From Euwallacea fornicatus (Eukaryota; Arthropoda; Insecta; Coleoptera; Curculionidae), in NCBI RefSeq assembly GCF_040115645.1, contig NW_027096017.1, positions 930,001 to 994,000 on the forward strand: DNA of 64,000 nt, given 5' to 3'. Within the stretch, counting starts at the first letter, position 1. Every line of letters begins with the position of its first letter. A model generated the notes under the pieces. The model ran no database searches. It was not told the origin of the DNA and saw nothing but the letters and a program-made list of their open reading frames with translations. Position numbers and translations under genes: made by a program. This document shows positions 40,226-54,027 of this stretch, piece by piece.

Positions 40226-43200
40226 TTGATTAATTTGACACTTCGTTTAACAAATTTGGTCCTCATTTGCCGAAGGTATCGACCTTCAAATTTTGGAAAG
40301 TCTCAAAAGTTGTGTGTTTGAGCACATAAAGTACTATTTTTCTTGGAAATTCAACAAGATGCAATAATGATGTGGTGAGACATCTTAAAGATCTCGTCGA
40401 GCTGATTAATTTGACACTTCGTTTAACAAATTTGGTCCTCATTTGCCGAAGTTTTCAAGCTTCAAATTTTGGAAAGTCTCAAAAGTTGTGTGTTTGAACA
40501 CGTAAAGTACTATTTTTCTTGGAAATTCAACAAGATGCAATAATGATGTGTTGTGGCATCTTCAAACTCTCGTCGAGCTGATTAATTTCACACTTTGTTT
40601 AACAAATTTGGTCCTCATTTGCCGAAGTTATCGAGCTTCACATTTTGGAAAGTCTCAAAAGTTGTGTGTTTGAGCACATAAAGTACTATTTTTCTTGGAA
40701 ATTCAACAAGATGTAATAATGATGTGTTGTGGCATCTTCAAACTCTCGTCGAGCTGATTAATTTCACACTTTGTTTAACAAATTCGGTCCTCATTTGCCG
40801 AAGTTATCGAGCTTCAAAGTTTGTAAAGTCTCAAAAGTTGTGTGTTTGAGCACATACAGTACTATTTTTCTTGGAAATTCAACAAGATGCAATAATGATG
40901 TGTTATGACATCTTCAAACTCTCGTCGAGCTGATTAATTTCACACTTTGTTTAACAAATTTGGTCCTCATTTGCCGAAGTTTTCAAGCTTCAAATTTTGG
41001 AAAGTCTCAAAAGTTGTGTGTTTGAGCACGTAAAGTACTATTTTTCTTGGAAATTCAACAAGATGCAATAATGATGTGTTGTGGCATCTTCAAACTCTAG
41101 TCGAGCTGATTAATTTCACACTTTGTTTAACAAATTTGGTCCTCATTTGCCGAAGTTTTCAAGCTTCAAATTTTGGAAAGTCTCAAAAGTTGTGTGTTTG
41201 AACACGTAAAGTACTATTTTTCTTGGAAATTCAACAAGATGCAATAATGATGTGGTGAGACATCTTAAAGATCTCGTCGAGCTGATTAATTTGACACTTC
41301 GTTTAACAAATTTGGTCCTCATTTGCCGAAGTTTTCAAGCTTCAAATTTTGGAAAGTCTCAAAAGTTGTGTGTTTGAGCACGTAAAGTACTATTTTTCTT
41401 GGAAATTCAACAAGATGCAATAATGATGTGTTATGGCATCTTCAAACTCTCGTCGAGCTGATTAATTTCACACTTTGTTTAACAAATTCGGTCCTCATTT
41501 GCCGAAGTTATCGAGCTTCAAAGTTTGAAAAGTCTCAAAAGTTGTGTGTTTGAGCACATACAGTACTATTTTTCTTGGAAATTCAACAAGATGCAATAAT
41601 GATGTGTTGTGACATCTTCAAACTCTCGTCGAGCTGATTAATTTCACACTTTGTTTAACAAATTTGGTCCTCATTTGCCGAAGTTATCGAGCTTCAAAGT
41701 TTGGAAAGTCTCAAAAGTTGTGTGTTTGAACACGTAAAGTACTATTTTTCTTGGAAATTCAACAAGATGCAATAATGATGTGTTGTGGCATCTTCAAACT
41801 CTCGTCGAGCTGATTAATTTCACACTTTGTTTAACAAATTTGGTCCTCATTTGCCAAAGTTATCGAGCTTCAAAGTTTGAAAAGTCACAAAATATGTGTG
41901 TTTGAGCACATAAAGTACTATTTTTCTTGGAAATTCAACAAGATGCAATAATGATGTGCTGAGACATCTTAAAGATCTCGTCGAGCTGATTAATTTGACA
42001 CTTCGTTTAACAAATTTGGTCCTCATTTGCCGAAGTTTTCAAGCTTCAAATTTTGGAAAGGCTCAAAAGTTGTGTGTTTGAACACGTAAAGTACTATTTT
42101 TCTTGGAAATTCAACAAGATGCAATAATGATGTGTTGTGGCATCTTCAAACTCTAGTCGAGCTGATTAATTTCACACTTTGTTTAACAAATTTGGTCCTC
42201 ATTTGCCGAAGTTTTCAAGCTTCAAATTTTGGAAAGTCTCAAAAGTTGTGTGTTTGAGCACGTAAAGTACTATTTTTCTTGGAAATTCAACAAGATGCAA
42301 TAATGATGTGTTGTGGCATCTTCAAACTCTAGTCGAGCTGATTAATTTCACACTTTGTTTAACAAATTTGGTCCTCATTTGCCGATGTTATCGAGCTTCA
42401 AAGTTTGAAAAGTATCAAAAGTTGTGTGTTTGAGCACATAAAGTACTATTTTTCTTGGAAATTCAACAAGATGCAATAATGATGTGGTGAGACATCTTAA
42501 AGATCTCGTCGAGCTGATTAATTTGACACTTCGTTTAACAAATTTGGTCCTCATTTGCCGAAGTTTTCAAGCTTCAAATTTTGGAAAGTCTCAAAAGTTG
42601 TGTGTTTGAGCACGTAAAGTACTATTTTTCTTGGAAATTCAACAAGATGCAATAATGATGTGGTGAGACATCTTAAAGATCTCGTCGAGCTGATTAATTT
42701 GACACTTCGTTTAACAAATTTGGTCCTCATTTGCCGAAGTTTTCAAGCTTCAAATTTTGGAAAGTCTCAAAAGTTGTGTGTTTGAGCACGTAAAGTACTA
42801 TTTTTCTTGGAAATTCAACAAGATGCAATAATGATGTGGTGAGACATCTTAAAGATCTCGTCGAGCTGATTAATTTGACACTTCGTTTAACAAATTTGGT
42901 CCTCATTTGCCGAAGTTTTCAAGCTTCAAATTTTGGAAAGTCTCAAAAGTTGTGTGTTTGAGCACGTAAAGTACTATTTTTCTTGGAAATTCAACAAGAT
43001 GCAATAATGATGTGTTGTGGCATCTTCAAACTCTAGTCGAGCTGATTAATTTCACACTTTGTTTAACAAATTTGGTCCTCATTTGCCGAAGTTATCGAGC
43101 TTCAAAGTTTGAAAAGTATCAAAAGTTGTGTGTTTGAGCACATAAAGTACTATTTTTCTTGGAAATTCAACAAGATGCAATAATGATGTGGTGAGACATC

Positions 43201-43618
43201 TTAAAGATCTCGTCGAGCTGATTAATTTGACACTTCGTTTAACAAATTTGGTCCTCATTTGCCGAAGTTTTCAAGCTTCAAATTTTGGAAAGTCTCAAAA
43301 GTTGTGTGTTTGAGCACGTAAAGTACTATTTTTCTTGGAAATTCAACAAGATGCAATAATGATGTGGTGAGACATCTTAAAGATCTCGTCGAGCTGATTA
43401 ATTTGACACTTCGTTTAACAAATTTGGTCCTCATTTGCCGAAATTTTCAAGCTTCAAATTTTGGAAAGTCTCAAAAGTTGTGTGTTTGAGCACGTAAAGT
43501 ACTATTTTTCTTGGAAATTCAACAAGATGCAATAATGATGTGGTGAGACATCTTAAAGATCTCGTCGAGCTGATTAATTTGACACTTCGTTTAACAAATT
43601 TGGTCCTCATTTGCCGAA
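39923..43618 (+). repeat. 21-monomer (3,696-bp) tandem duplication, copy 1
   Basis: This copy is followed directly by copy 2 at 43619-47314, with identity running on to about 47420. Many private marks are shared at exactly 3,696 bp: ggaatcttc with caaagttgg (40027, 43723), cttcacattttgg (about 40635, 44331), gatgtaataatg (about 40711, 44407), gtttgtaaagtc (about 40819, 44515), tgttatgaca (40901, 44597), and ggaaaggctc (about 42056, 45752). Two differences were seen by eye, gccgatgtt (42386) and gccgaaattt (about 43443), both in copy 1. The left edge is gccgatgtt (39922) versus gccgaagtt (43618). Confidence 0.88.
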
Positions 43619-46600
43619 GTTTTCAAGCTTCAAATTTTGGAAAGTCTCAAAAGTTGTGTGTTTGAGCACGTAAAGTACTATTTTTCTTGGAAATTCAACA
43701 AGATGCAATAATGATGTGTTGTGGAATCTTCAAACTCTAGTCGAGCTGATTAATTTCACACTTTGTTTAACAAAGTTGGTCCTCATTTGCCGAAGTTATC
43801 GAGCTTCAAAGTTTGAAAAGTCTCAAAAGTTGTGTGTTTGAGCACATAAAGTACTATTTTTCTTGGAAATTCAACAAGATGCAATAATGATGTGGTGAGA
43901 CATCTTAAAGATCTCGTCGAGTTGATTAATTTGACACTTCGTTTAACAAATTTGGTCCTCATTTGCCGAAGGTATCGACCTTCAAATTTTGGAAAGTCTC
44001 AAAAGTTGTGTGTTTGAGCACATAAAGTACTATTTTTCTTGGAAATTCAACAAGATGCAATAATGATGTGGTGAGACATCTTAAAGATCTCGTCGAGCTG
44101 ATTAATTTGACACTTCGTTTAACAAATTTGGTCCTCATTTGCCGAAGTTTTCAAGCTTCAAATTTTGGAAAGTCTCAAAAGTTGTGTGTTTGAACACGTA
44201 AAGTACTATTTTTCTTGGAAATTCAACAAGATGCAATAATGATGTGTTGTGGCATCTTCAAACTCTCGTCGAGCTGATTAATTTCACACTTTGTTTAACA
44301 AATTTGGTCCTCATTTGCCGAAGTTATCGAGCTTCACATTTTGGAAAGTCTCAAAAGTTGTGTGTTTGAGCACATAAAGTACTATTTTTCTTGGAAATTC
44401 AACAAGATGTAATAATGATGTGTTGTGGCATCTTCAAACTCTCGTCGAGCTGATTAATTTCACACTTTGTTTAACAAATTCGGTCCTCATTTGCCGAAGT
44501 TATCGAGCTTCAAAGTTTGTAAAGTCTCAAAAGTTGTGTGTTTGAGCACATACAGTACTATTTTTCTTGGAAATTCAACAAGATGCAATAATGATGTGTT
44601 ATGACATCTTCAAACTCTCGTCGAGCTGATTAATTTCACACTTTGTTTAACAAATTTGGTCCTCATTTGCCGAAGTTTTCAAGCTTCAAATTTTGGAAAG
44701 TCTCAAAAGTTGTGTGTTTGAGCACGTAAAGTACTATTTTTCTTGGAAATTCAACAAGATGCAATAATGATGTGTTGTGGCATCTTCAAACTCTAGTCGA
44801 GCTGATTAATTTCACACTTTGTTTAACAAATTTGGTCCTCATTTGCCGAAGTTTTCAAGCTTCAAATTTTGGAAAGTCTCAAAAGTTGTGTGTTTGAACA
44901 CGTAAAGTACTATTTTTCTTGGAAATTCAACAAGATGCAATAATGATGTGGTGAGACATCTTAAAGATCTCGTCGAGCTGATTAATTTGACACTTCGTTT
45001 AACAAATTTGGTCCTCATTTGCCGAAGTTTTCAAGCTTCAAATTTTGGAAAGTCTCAAAAGTTGTGTGTTTGAGCACGTAAAGTACTATTTTTCTTGGAA
45101 ATTCAACAAGATGCAATAATGATGTGTTATGGCATCTTCAAACTCTCGTCGAGCTGATTAATTTCACACTTTGTTTAACAAATTCGGTCCTCATTTGCCG
45201 AAGTTATCGAGCTTCAAAGTTTGAAAAGTCTCAAAAGTTGTGTGTTTGAGCACATACAGTACTATTTTTCTTGGAAATTCAACAAGATGCAATAATGATG
45301 TGTTGTGACATCTTCAAACTCTCGTCGAGCTGATTAATTTCACACTTTGTTTAACAAATTTGGTCCTCATTTGCCGAAGTTATCGAGCTTCAAAGTTTGG
45401 AAAGTCTCAAAAGTTGTGTGTTTGAACACGTAAAGTACTATTTTTCTTGGAAATTCAACAAGATGCAATAATGATGTGTTGTGGCATCTTCAAACTCTCG
45501 TCGAGCTGATTAATTTCACACTTTGTTTAACAAATTTGGTCCTCATTTGCCAAAGTTATCGAGCTTCAAAGTTTGAAAAGTCACAAAATATGTGTGTTTG
45601 AGCACATAAAGTACTATTTTTCTTGGAAATTCAACAAGATGCAATAATGATGTGCTGAGACATCTTAAAGATCTCGTCGAGCTGATTAATTTGACACTTC
45701 GTTTAACAAATTTGGTCCTCATTTGCCGAAGTTTTCAAGCTTCAAATTTTGGAAAGGCTCAAAAGTTGTGTGTTTGAACACGTAAAGTACTATTTTTCTT
45801 GGAAATTCAACAAGATGCAATAATGATGTGTTGTGGCATCTTCAAACTCTAGTCGAGCTGATTAATTTCACACTTTGTTTAACAAATTTGGTCCTCATTT
45901 GCCGAAGTTTTCAAGCTTCAAATTTTGGAAAGTCTCAAAAGTTGTGTGTTTGAGCACGTAAAGTACTATTTTTCTTGGAAATTCAACAAGATGCAATAAT
46001 GATGTGTTGTGGCATCTTCAAACTCTAGTCGAGCTGATTAATTTCACACTTTGTTTAACAAATTTGGTCCTCATTTGCCGAAGTTATCGAGCTTCAAAGT
46101 TTGAAAAGTATCAAAAGTTGTGTGTTTGAGCACATAAAGTACTATTTTTCTTGGAAATTCAACAAGATGCAATAATGATGTGGTGAGACATCTTAAAGAT
46201 CTCGTCGAGCTGATTAATTTGACACTTCGTTTAACAAATTTGGTCCTCATTTGCCGAAGTTTTCAAGCTTCAAATTTTGGAAAGTCTCAAAAGTTGTGTG
46301 TTTGAGCACGTAAAGTACTATTTTTCTTGGAAATTCAACAAGATGCAATAATGATGTGGTGAGACATCTTAAAGATCTCGTCGAGCTGATTAATTTGACA
46401 CTTCGTTTAACAAATTTGGTCCTCATTTGCCGAAGTTTTCAAGCTTCAAATTTTGGAAAGTCTCAAAAGTTGTGTGTTTGAGCACGTAAAGTACTATTTT
46501 TCTTGGAAATTCAACAAGATGCAATAATGATGTGGTGAGACATCTTAAAGATCTCGTCGAGCTGATTAATTTGACACTTCGTTTAACAAATTTGGTCCTC

Positions 46601-47420
46601 ATTTGCCGAAGTTTTCAAGCTTCAAATTTTGGAAAGTCTCAAAAGTTGTGTGTTTGAGCACGTAAAGTACTATTTTTCTTGGAAATTCAACAAGATGCAA
46701 TAATGATGTGTTGTGGCATCTTCAAACTCTAGTCGAGCTGATTAATTTCACACTTTGTTTAACAAATTTGGTCCTCATTTGCCGAAGTTATCGAGCTTCA
46801 AAGTTTGAAAAGTATCAAAAGTTGTGTGTTTGAGCACATAAAGTACTATTTTTCTTGGAAATTCAACAAGATGCAATAATGATGTGGTGAGACATCTTAA
46901 AGATCTCGTCGAGCTGATTAATTTGACACTTCGTTTAACAAATTTGGTCCTCATTTGCCGAAGTTTTCAAGCTTCAAATTTTGGAAAGTCTCAAAAGTTG
47001 TGTGTTTGAGCACGTAAAGTACTATTTTTCTTGGAAATTCAACAAGATGCAATAATGATGTGGTGAGACATCTTAAAGATCTCGTCGAGCTGATTAATTT
47101 GACACTTCGTTTAACAAATTTGGTCCTCATTTGCCGAAGTTTTCAAGCTTCAAATTTTGGAAAGTCTCAAAAGTTGTGTGTTTGAGCACGTAAAGTACTA
47201 TTTTTCTTGGAAATTCAACAAGATGCAATAATGATGTGGTGAGACATCTTAAAGATCTCGTCGAGCTGATTAATTTGACACTTCGTTTAACAAATTTGGT
47301 CCTCATTTGCCGAAGTTTTCAAGCTTCAAATTTTGGAAAGTCTCAAAAGTTGTGTGTTTGAGCACGTAAAGTACTATTTTTCTTGGAAATTCAACAAGAT
47401 GCAATAATGATGTGTTGTGG
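43619..47420 (+). repeat. 21-monomer (3,696-bp) tandem duplication, copy 2
   Basis: This is the second copy of the block at 39923-43618, in direct contact with it. It includes the run of three consecutive A monomers twice, separated by a B-A pair (46.1-47.3 kb), as in copy 1 (42.4-43.6 kb). Identity with copy 1 ends where ggaatcttc (43723) faces ggcatcttc (about 47419). The right part of this copy (from 46487) is the source or product of the neighbouring 26-monomer duplication, so the two events are nested. Confidence 0.87.
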
Positions 47421-49451
47421 CATCTTCAAACTCTAGTCGAGCTGATTAATTTCACACTTTGTTTAACAAATTTGGTCCTCATTTGCCGAAGTTATCGAGC
47501 TTCAAAGTTTGAAAAGTATCAAAAGTTGTGTGTTTGAGCACATAAAGTACTATTTTTCTTGGAAATTCAACAAGATGCAATAATGATGTGGTGAGACATC
47601 TTAAAGATCTCGTCGAGCTGATTAATTTGACACTTTGTTTAACAAATTCGGTCCTCATTTGCCGAAGTTATCGAGCTTCAAAGTTTGAAAAGTCTCAAAA
47701 GTTGTGTGTTTGAGCACATAAAGTACTATTTTTCTTGGAAATTCAACAAGATGCAATAATGATGTGGTGAGACATCTTAAAGATCTCGTCGAGTTGATTA
47801 ATTTGACACTTCGTTTAACAAATTTGGTCCTCATTTGCCGAAGGTATCGACCTTCAAATTTTGGAAAGTCTCAAAAGTTGTGTGTTTGAGCACATAAAGT
47901 ACTATTTTTCTTGGAAATTCAACAAGATGCAATAATGATGTGGTGAGACATCTTAAAGATCTCGTCGAGCTGATTAATTTGACACTTCGTTTAACAAATT
48001 TGGTCCTCATTTGCCGAAGTTTTCAAGCTTCAAATTTTGGAAAGTCTCAAAAGTTGTGTGTTTGAACACGTAAAGTACTATTTTTCTTGGAAATTCAACA
48101 AGATGCAATAATGATGTGTTGTGGCATCTTCAAACTCTAGTCGAGCTGATTAATTTGACACTTCGTTTAACAAATTTGGTCCTCATTTGCCGAAGTTATC
48201 GAGCTTCAAATTTTGGAAAGTCTCAAAAGTTGTGTGTTTGAGCACATAAAGTACTATTTTTCTTGGAAATTCAACAAGATGCAATAATGATGTGTTGTGG
48301 CATCTTCAAACTCTCGTCGAGCTGATTAATTTCACACTTTGTTTAACAAATTTGGTCCTCATTTGCCGAAGTTATCGAGCTTCAAAGTTTGGAAAGTCTC
48401 AAAAGTTGTGTGTTTGAACACGTAAAGTACTATTTTTCTTGGAAATTCAACAAGATGCAATAATGATGTGTTGTGGCATCTTCAAACTCTCGTCGAGCTG
48501 ATTAATTTCACACTTTGTTTAACAAATTTGGTCCTCATTTGCCAAAGTTATCGAGCTTCAAAGTTTGAAAAGTCACAAAATATGTGTGTTTGAGCACATA
48601 AAGTACTATTTTTCTTGGAAATTCAACAAGATGCAATAATGATGTGGTGAGACATCTTAAAGATCTCGTCGAGCTGATTAATTTGACACTTCGTTTAACA
48701 AATTTGGTCCTCATTTGCCGAAGTTTTCAAGCTTCAAATTTTGGAAAGTCTCAAAAGTTGTGTGTTTGAACACGTAAAGTACTATTTTTCTTGGAAATTC
48801 AACAAGATGCAATAATGATGTGTTGTGGCATCTTCAAACTCTAGTCGAGCTGATTAATTTGACACTTCGTTTAACAAATTTGGTCCTCATTTGCCGAAGT
48901 TTTCAAGCTTCAAATTTTGGAAAGTCTCAAAAGTTGTGTGTTTGAGCACGTAAAGTACTATTTTTCTTGGAAATTCAACAAGATGCAATAATGATGTGTT
49001 GTGGCATCTTCAAACTCTAGTCGAGCTGATTAATTTCACACTTTGTTTAACAAATTTGGTCCTCATTTGCCGAAGTTATCGAGCTTCAAAGTTTGAAAAG
49101 TCTCAAAAGTTGTGTGTTTGAGCACATAAAGTACTATTTTTCTTGGAAATTCAACAAGATGCAATAATGATGTGGTGAGACATCTTAAAGATCTCGTCGA
49201 GCTGATTAATTTGACACTTCGTTTAACAAATTTGGTCCTCATTTGCCGAAGTTTTCAAGCTTCAAATTTTGGAAAGTCTCAAAAGTTGTGTGTTTGAGCA
49301 CGTAAAGTACTATTTTTCTTGGAAATTCAACAAGATGCAATAATGATGTGGTGAGACATCTTAAAGATCTCGTCGAGCTGATTAATTTGACACTTCGTTT
49401 AACAAATTTGGTCCTCATTTGCCGAAGTTTTCAAGCTTCAAATTTTGGAAA
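46487..49451 (+). repeat. 26-monomer (4,576-bp) duplication, left copy
   Basis: This 2,965-bp segment recurs at 51063-54027, offset exactly 4,576 bp (26 monomers). Landmarks are tttgacactttg + attcgg (47627, 52203), ggtatcgacc (about 47841, 52417), a rare A monomer with ttatcgagcttcaaattttg (about 48187, 52763), and the D-E doublet (about 48576, 53152). Two base differences were seen: cctcatttg versus cctcagttg (51177) and aaactctcg versus aaagtctcg (about 53061). The right edge is aaagtctc (49452) versus aaaatctc (54028). Confidence 0.83.
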
Positions 49452-51062
49452 GTCTCAAAAGTTGTGTGTTTGAGCACGTAAAGTACTATTTTTCTTGGAA
49501 ATTCAACAAGATGCAATAATGATGTGTTGTGGCATCTTCAAACTCTAGTCGAGCTGATTAATTTCACACTTTGTTTAACAAATTTGGTCCTCATTTGCCG
49601 AAGTTATCGAGCTTCAAAGTTTGAAAAGTATCAAAAGTTGTGTGTTTGAGCACATAAAGTACTATTTTTCTTGGAAATTCAACAAGATGCAATAATGATG
49701 TGGTGAGACATCTTAAAGATCTCGTCGAGCTGATTAATTTGACACTTCGTTTAACAAATTTGGTCCTCATTTGCCGAAGTTTTCAAGCTTCAAATTTTGG
49801 AAAGTCTCAAAAGTTGTGTGTTTGAACACGTAAAGTACTATTTTTCTTGGAAATTCAACAAGATGCAATAATGATGTGGTGAGACATCTTAAAGATCTCG
49901 TCGAGCTGATTAATTTGACACTTCGTTTAACAAATTTGGTCCTCATTTGCCGAAGTTTTCAAGCTTCAAATTTTGGAAAATCTCAAAATTTGTGTGTTTG
50001 AGCACGTAAAGTACTATTTTTCTTGGAAATTCAACAAGATGCAATAATGATGTGGTGAGACATCTTAAAGATCTCGTCGAGCTGATTAATTTGACACTTC
50101 GTTTAACAAATTTGGTCCTCATTTGCCGAAGTTTTCAAGCTTCAAATTTTGGAAAGTCTCAAAAGTTGTGTGTTTGAGCACGTAAAGTACTATTTTTCTT
50201 GGAAATTCAACAAGATGCAATAATGATGTGTTGTGGCATCTTCAAACTCTAGTCGAGCTGATTAATTTCACACTTTGTTTAACAAATTTGGTCCTCATTT
50301 GCCGAAGTTATCGAGCTTCAAAGTTTGAAAAGTATCAAAAGTTGTGTGTTTGAGCACATAAAGTACTATTTTTCTTGGAAATTCAACAAGATGCAATAAT
50401 GATGTGGTGAGACATCTTAAAGATCTCGTCGAGCTGATTAATTTGACACTTCGTTTAACAAATTTGGTCCTCATTTGCCGAAGTTTTCAAGCTTCAAATT
50501 TTGGAAAGTCTCAAAAGTTGTGTGTTTGAACACGTAAAGTACTATTTTTCTTGGAAATTCAACAAGATGCAATAATGATGTGGTGAGACATCTTAAAGAT
50601 CTCGTCGAGCTGATTAATTTGACACTTCGTTTAACAAATTTGGTCCTCATTTGCCGAAGTTTTCAAGCTTCAAATTTTGGAAAGTCTCAAAAGTTGTGTG
50701 TTTGAGCACGTAAAGTACTATTTTTCTTGGAAATTCAACAAGATGCAATAATGATGTGGTGAGACATCTTAAAGATCTCGTCGAGCTGATTAATTTGACA
50801 CTTCGTTTAACAAATTTGGTCCTCATTTGCCGAAGTTTTCAAGCTTCAAATTTTGGAAAGTCTCAAAAGTTGTGTGTTTGAGCACGTAAAGTACTATTTT
50901 TCTTGGAAATTCAACAAGATGCAATAATGATGTGTTGTGGCATCTTCAAACTCTAGTCGAGCTGATTAATTTCACACTTTGTTTAACAAATTTGGTCCTC
51001 ATTTGCCGAAGTTATCGAGCTTCAAAGTTTGAAAAGTATCAAAAGTTGTGTGTTTGAGCACA

Positions 51063-54027
51063 TAAAGTACTATTTTTCTTGGAAATTCAACAAGATGCAA
51101 TAATGATGTGGTGAGACATCTTAAAGATCTCGTCGAGCTGATTAATTTGACACTTCGTTTAACAAATTTGGTCCTCAGTTGCCGAAGTTTTCAAGCTTCA
51201 AATTTTGGAAAGTCTCAAAAGTTGTGTGTTTGAGCACGTAAAGTACTATTTTTCTTGGAAATTCAACAAGATGCAATAATGATGTGTTGTGGCATCTTCA
51301 AACTCTAGTCGAGCTGATTAATTTCACACTTTGTTTAACAAATTTGGTCCTCATTTGCCGAAGTTATCGAGCTTCAAAGTTTGAAAAGTATCAAAAGTTG
51401 TGTGTTTGAGCACATAAAGTACTATTTTTCTTGGAAATTCAACAAGATGCAATAATGATGTGGTGAGACATCTTAAAGATCTCGTCGAGCTGATTAATTT
51501 GACACTTCGTTTAACAAATTTGGTCCTCATTTGCCGAAGTTTTCAAGCTTCAAATTTTGGAAAGTCTCAAAAGTTGTGTGTTTGAGCACGTAAAGTACTA
51601 TTTTTCTTGGAAATTCAACAAGATGCAATAATGATGTGGTGAGACATCTTAAAGATCTCGTCGAGCTGATTAATTTGACACTTCGTTTAACAAATTTGGT
51701 CCTCATTTGCCGAAGTTTTCAAGCTTCAAATTTTGGAAAGTCTCAAAAGTTGTGTGTTTGAGCACGTAAAGTACTATTTTTCTTGGAAATTCAACAAGAT
51801 GCAATAATGATGTGGTGAGACATCTTAAAGATCTCGTCGAGCTGATTAATTTGACACTTCGTTTAACAAATTTGGTCCTCATTTGCCGAAGTTTTCAAGC
51901 TTCAAATTTTGGAAAGTCTCAAAAGTTGTGTGTTTGAGCACGTAAAGTACTATTTTTCTTGGAAATTCAACAAGATGCAATAATGATGTGTTGTGGCATC
52001 TTCAAACTCTAGTCGAGCTGATTAATTTCACACTTTGTTTAACAAATTTGGTCCTCATTTGCCGAAGTTATCGAGCTTCAAAGTTTGAAAAGTATCAAAA
52101 GTTGTGTGTTTGAGCACATAAAGTACTATTTTTCTTGGAAATTCAACAAGATGCAATAATGATGTGGTGAGACATCTTAAAGATCTCGTCGAGCTGATTA
52201 ATTTGACACTTTGTTTAACAAATTCGGTCCTCATTTGCCGAAGTTATCGAGCTTCAAAGTTTGAAAAGTCTCAAAAGTTGTGTGTTTGAGCACATAAAGT
52301 ACTATTTTTCTTGGAAATTCAACAAGATGCAATAATGATGTGGTGAGACATCTTAAAGATCTCGTCGAGTTGATTAATTTGACACTTCGTTTAACAAATT
52401 TGGTCCTCATTTGCCGAAGGTATCGACCTTCAAATTTTGGAAAGTCTCAAAAGTTGTGTGTTTGAGCACATAAAGTACTATTTTTCTTGGAAATTCAACA
52501 AGATGCAATAATGATGTGGTGAGACATCTTAAAGATCTCGTCGAGCTGATTAATTTGACACTTCGTTTAACAAATTTGGTCCTCATTTGCCGAAGTTTTC
52601 AAGCTTCAAATTTTGGAAAGTCTCAAAAGTTGTGTGTTTGAACACGTAAAGTACTATTTTTCTTGGAAATTCAACAAGATGCAATAATGATGTGTTGTGG
52701 CATCTTCAAACTCTAGTCGAGCTGATTAATTTGACACTTCGTTTAACAAATTTGGTCCTCATTTGCCGAAGTTATCGAGCTTCAAATTTTGGAAAGTCTC
52801 AAAAGTTGTGTGTTTGAGCACATAAAGTACTATTTTTCTTGGAAATTCAACAAGATGCAATAATGATGTGTTGTGGCATCTTCAAACTCTCGTCGAGCTG
52901 ATTAATTTCACACTTTGTTTAACAAATTTGGTCCTCATTTGCCGAAGTTATCGAGCTTCAAAGTTTGGAAAGTCTCAAAAGTTGTGTGTTTGAACACGTA
53001 AAGTACTATTTTTCTTGGAAATTCAACAAGATGCAATAATGATGTGTTGTGGCATCTTCAAAGTCTCGTCGAGCTGATTAATTTCACACTTTGTTTAACA
53101 AATTTGGTCCTCATTTGCCAAAGTTATCGAGCTTCAAAGTTTGAAAAGTCACAAAATATGTGTGTTTGAGCACATAAAGTACTATTTTTCTTGGAAATTC
53201 AACAAGATGCAATAATGATGTGGTGAGACATCTTAAAGATCTCGTCGAGCTGATTAATTTGACACTTCGTTTAACAAATTTGGTCCTCATTTGCCGAAGT
53301 TTTCAAGCTTCAAATTTTGGAAAGTCTCAAAAGTTGTGTGTTTGAACACGTAAAGTACTATTTTTCTTGGAAATTCAACAAGATGCAATAATGATGTGTT
53401 GTGGCATCTTCAAACTCTAGTCGAGCTGATTAATTTGACACTTCGTTTAACAAATTTGGTCCTCATTTGCCGAAGTTTTCAAGCTTCAAATTTTGGAAAG
53501 TCTCAAAAGTTGTGTGTTTGAGCACGTAAAGTACTATTTTTCTTGGAAATTCAACAAGATGCAATAATGATGTGTTGTGGCATCTTCAAACTCTAGTCGA
53601 GCTGATTAATTTCACACTTTGTTTAACAAATTTGGTCCTCATTTGCCGAAGTTATCGAGCTTCAAAGTTTGAAAAGTCTCAAAAGTTGTGTGTTTGAGCA
53701 CATAAAGTACTATTTTTCTTGGAAATTCAACAAGATGCAATAATGATGTGGTGAGACATCTTAAAGATCTCGTCGAGCTGATTAATTTGACACTTCGTTT
53801 AACAAATTTGGTCCTCATTTGCCGAAGTTTTCAAGCTTCAAATTTTGGAAAGTCTCAAAAGTTGTGTGTTTGAGCACGTAAAGTACTATTTTTCTTGGAA
53901 ATTCAACAAGATGCAATAATGATGTGGTGAGACATCTTAAAGATCTCGTCGAGCTGATTAATTTGACACTTCGTTTAACAAATTTGGTCCTCATTTGCCG
54001 AAGTTTTCAAGCTTCAAATTTTGGAAA
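51063..54027 (+). repeat. 26-monomer (4,576-bp) duplication, right copy
   Basis: This is the partner of 46487-49451. The 1.6 kb between the copies (49452-51062) is itself A/B satellite and carries the rare aaaatctcaaaatttg mark at 49977. That mark recurs at 54025, 4,048 bp (23 monomers) later, just at the right edge of this copy. The right boundary is thus a junction between a 26-monomer and a 23-monomer alignment, as expected from repeated out-of-register exchange. Confidence 0.82.
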
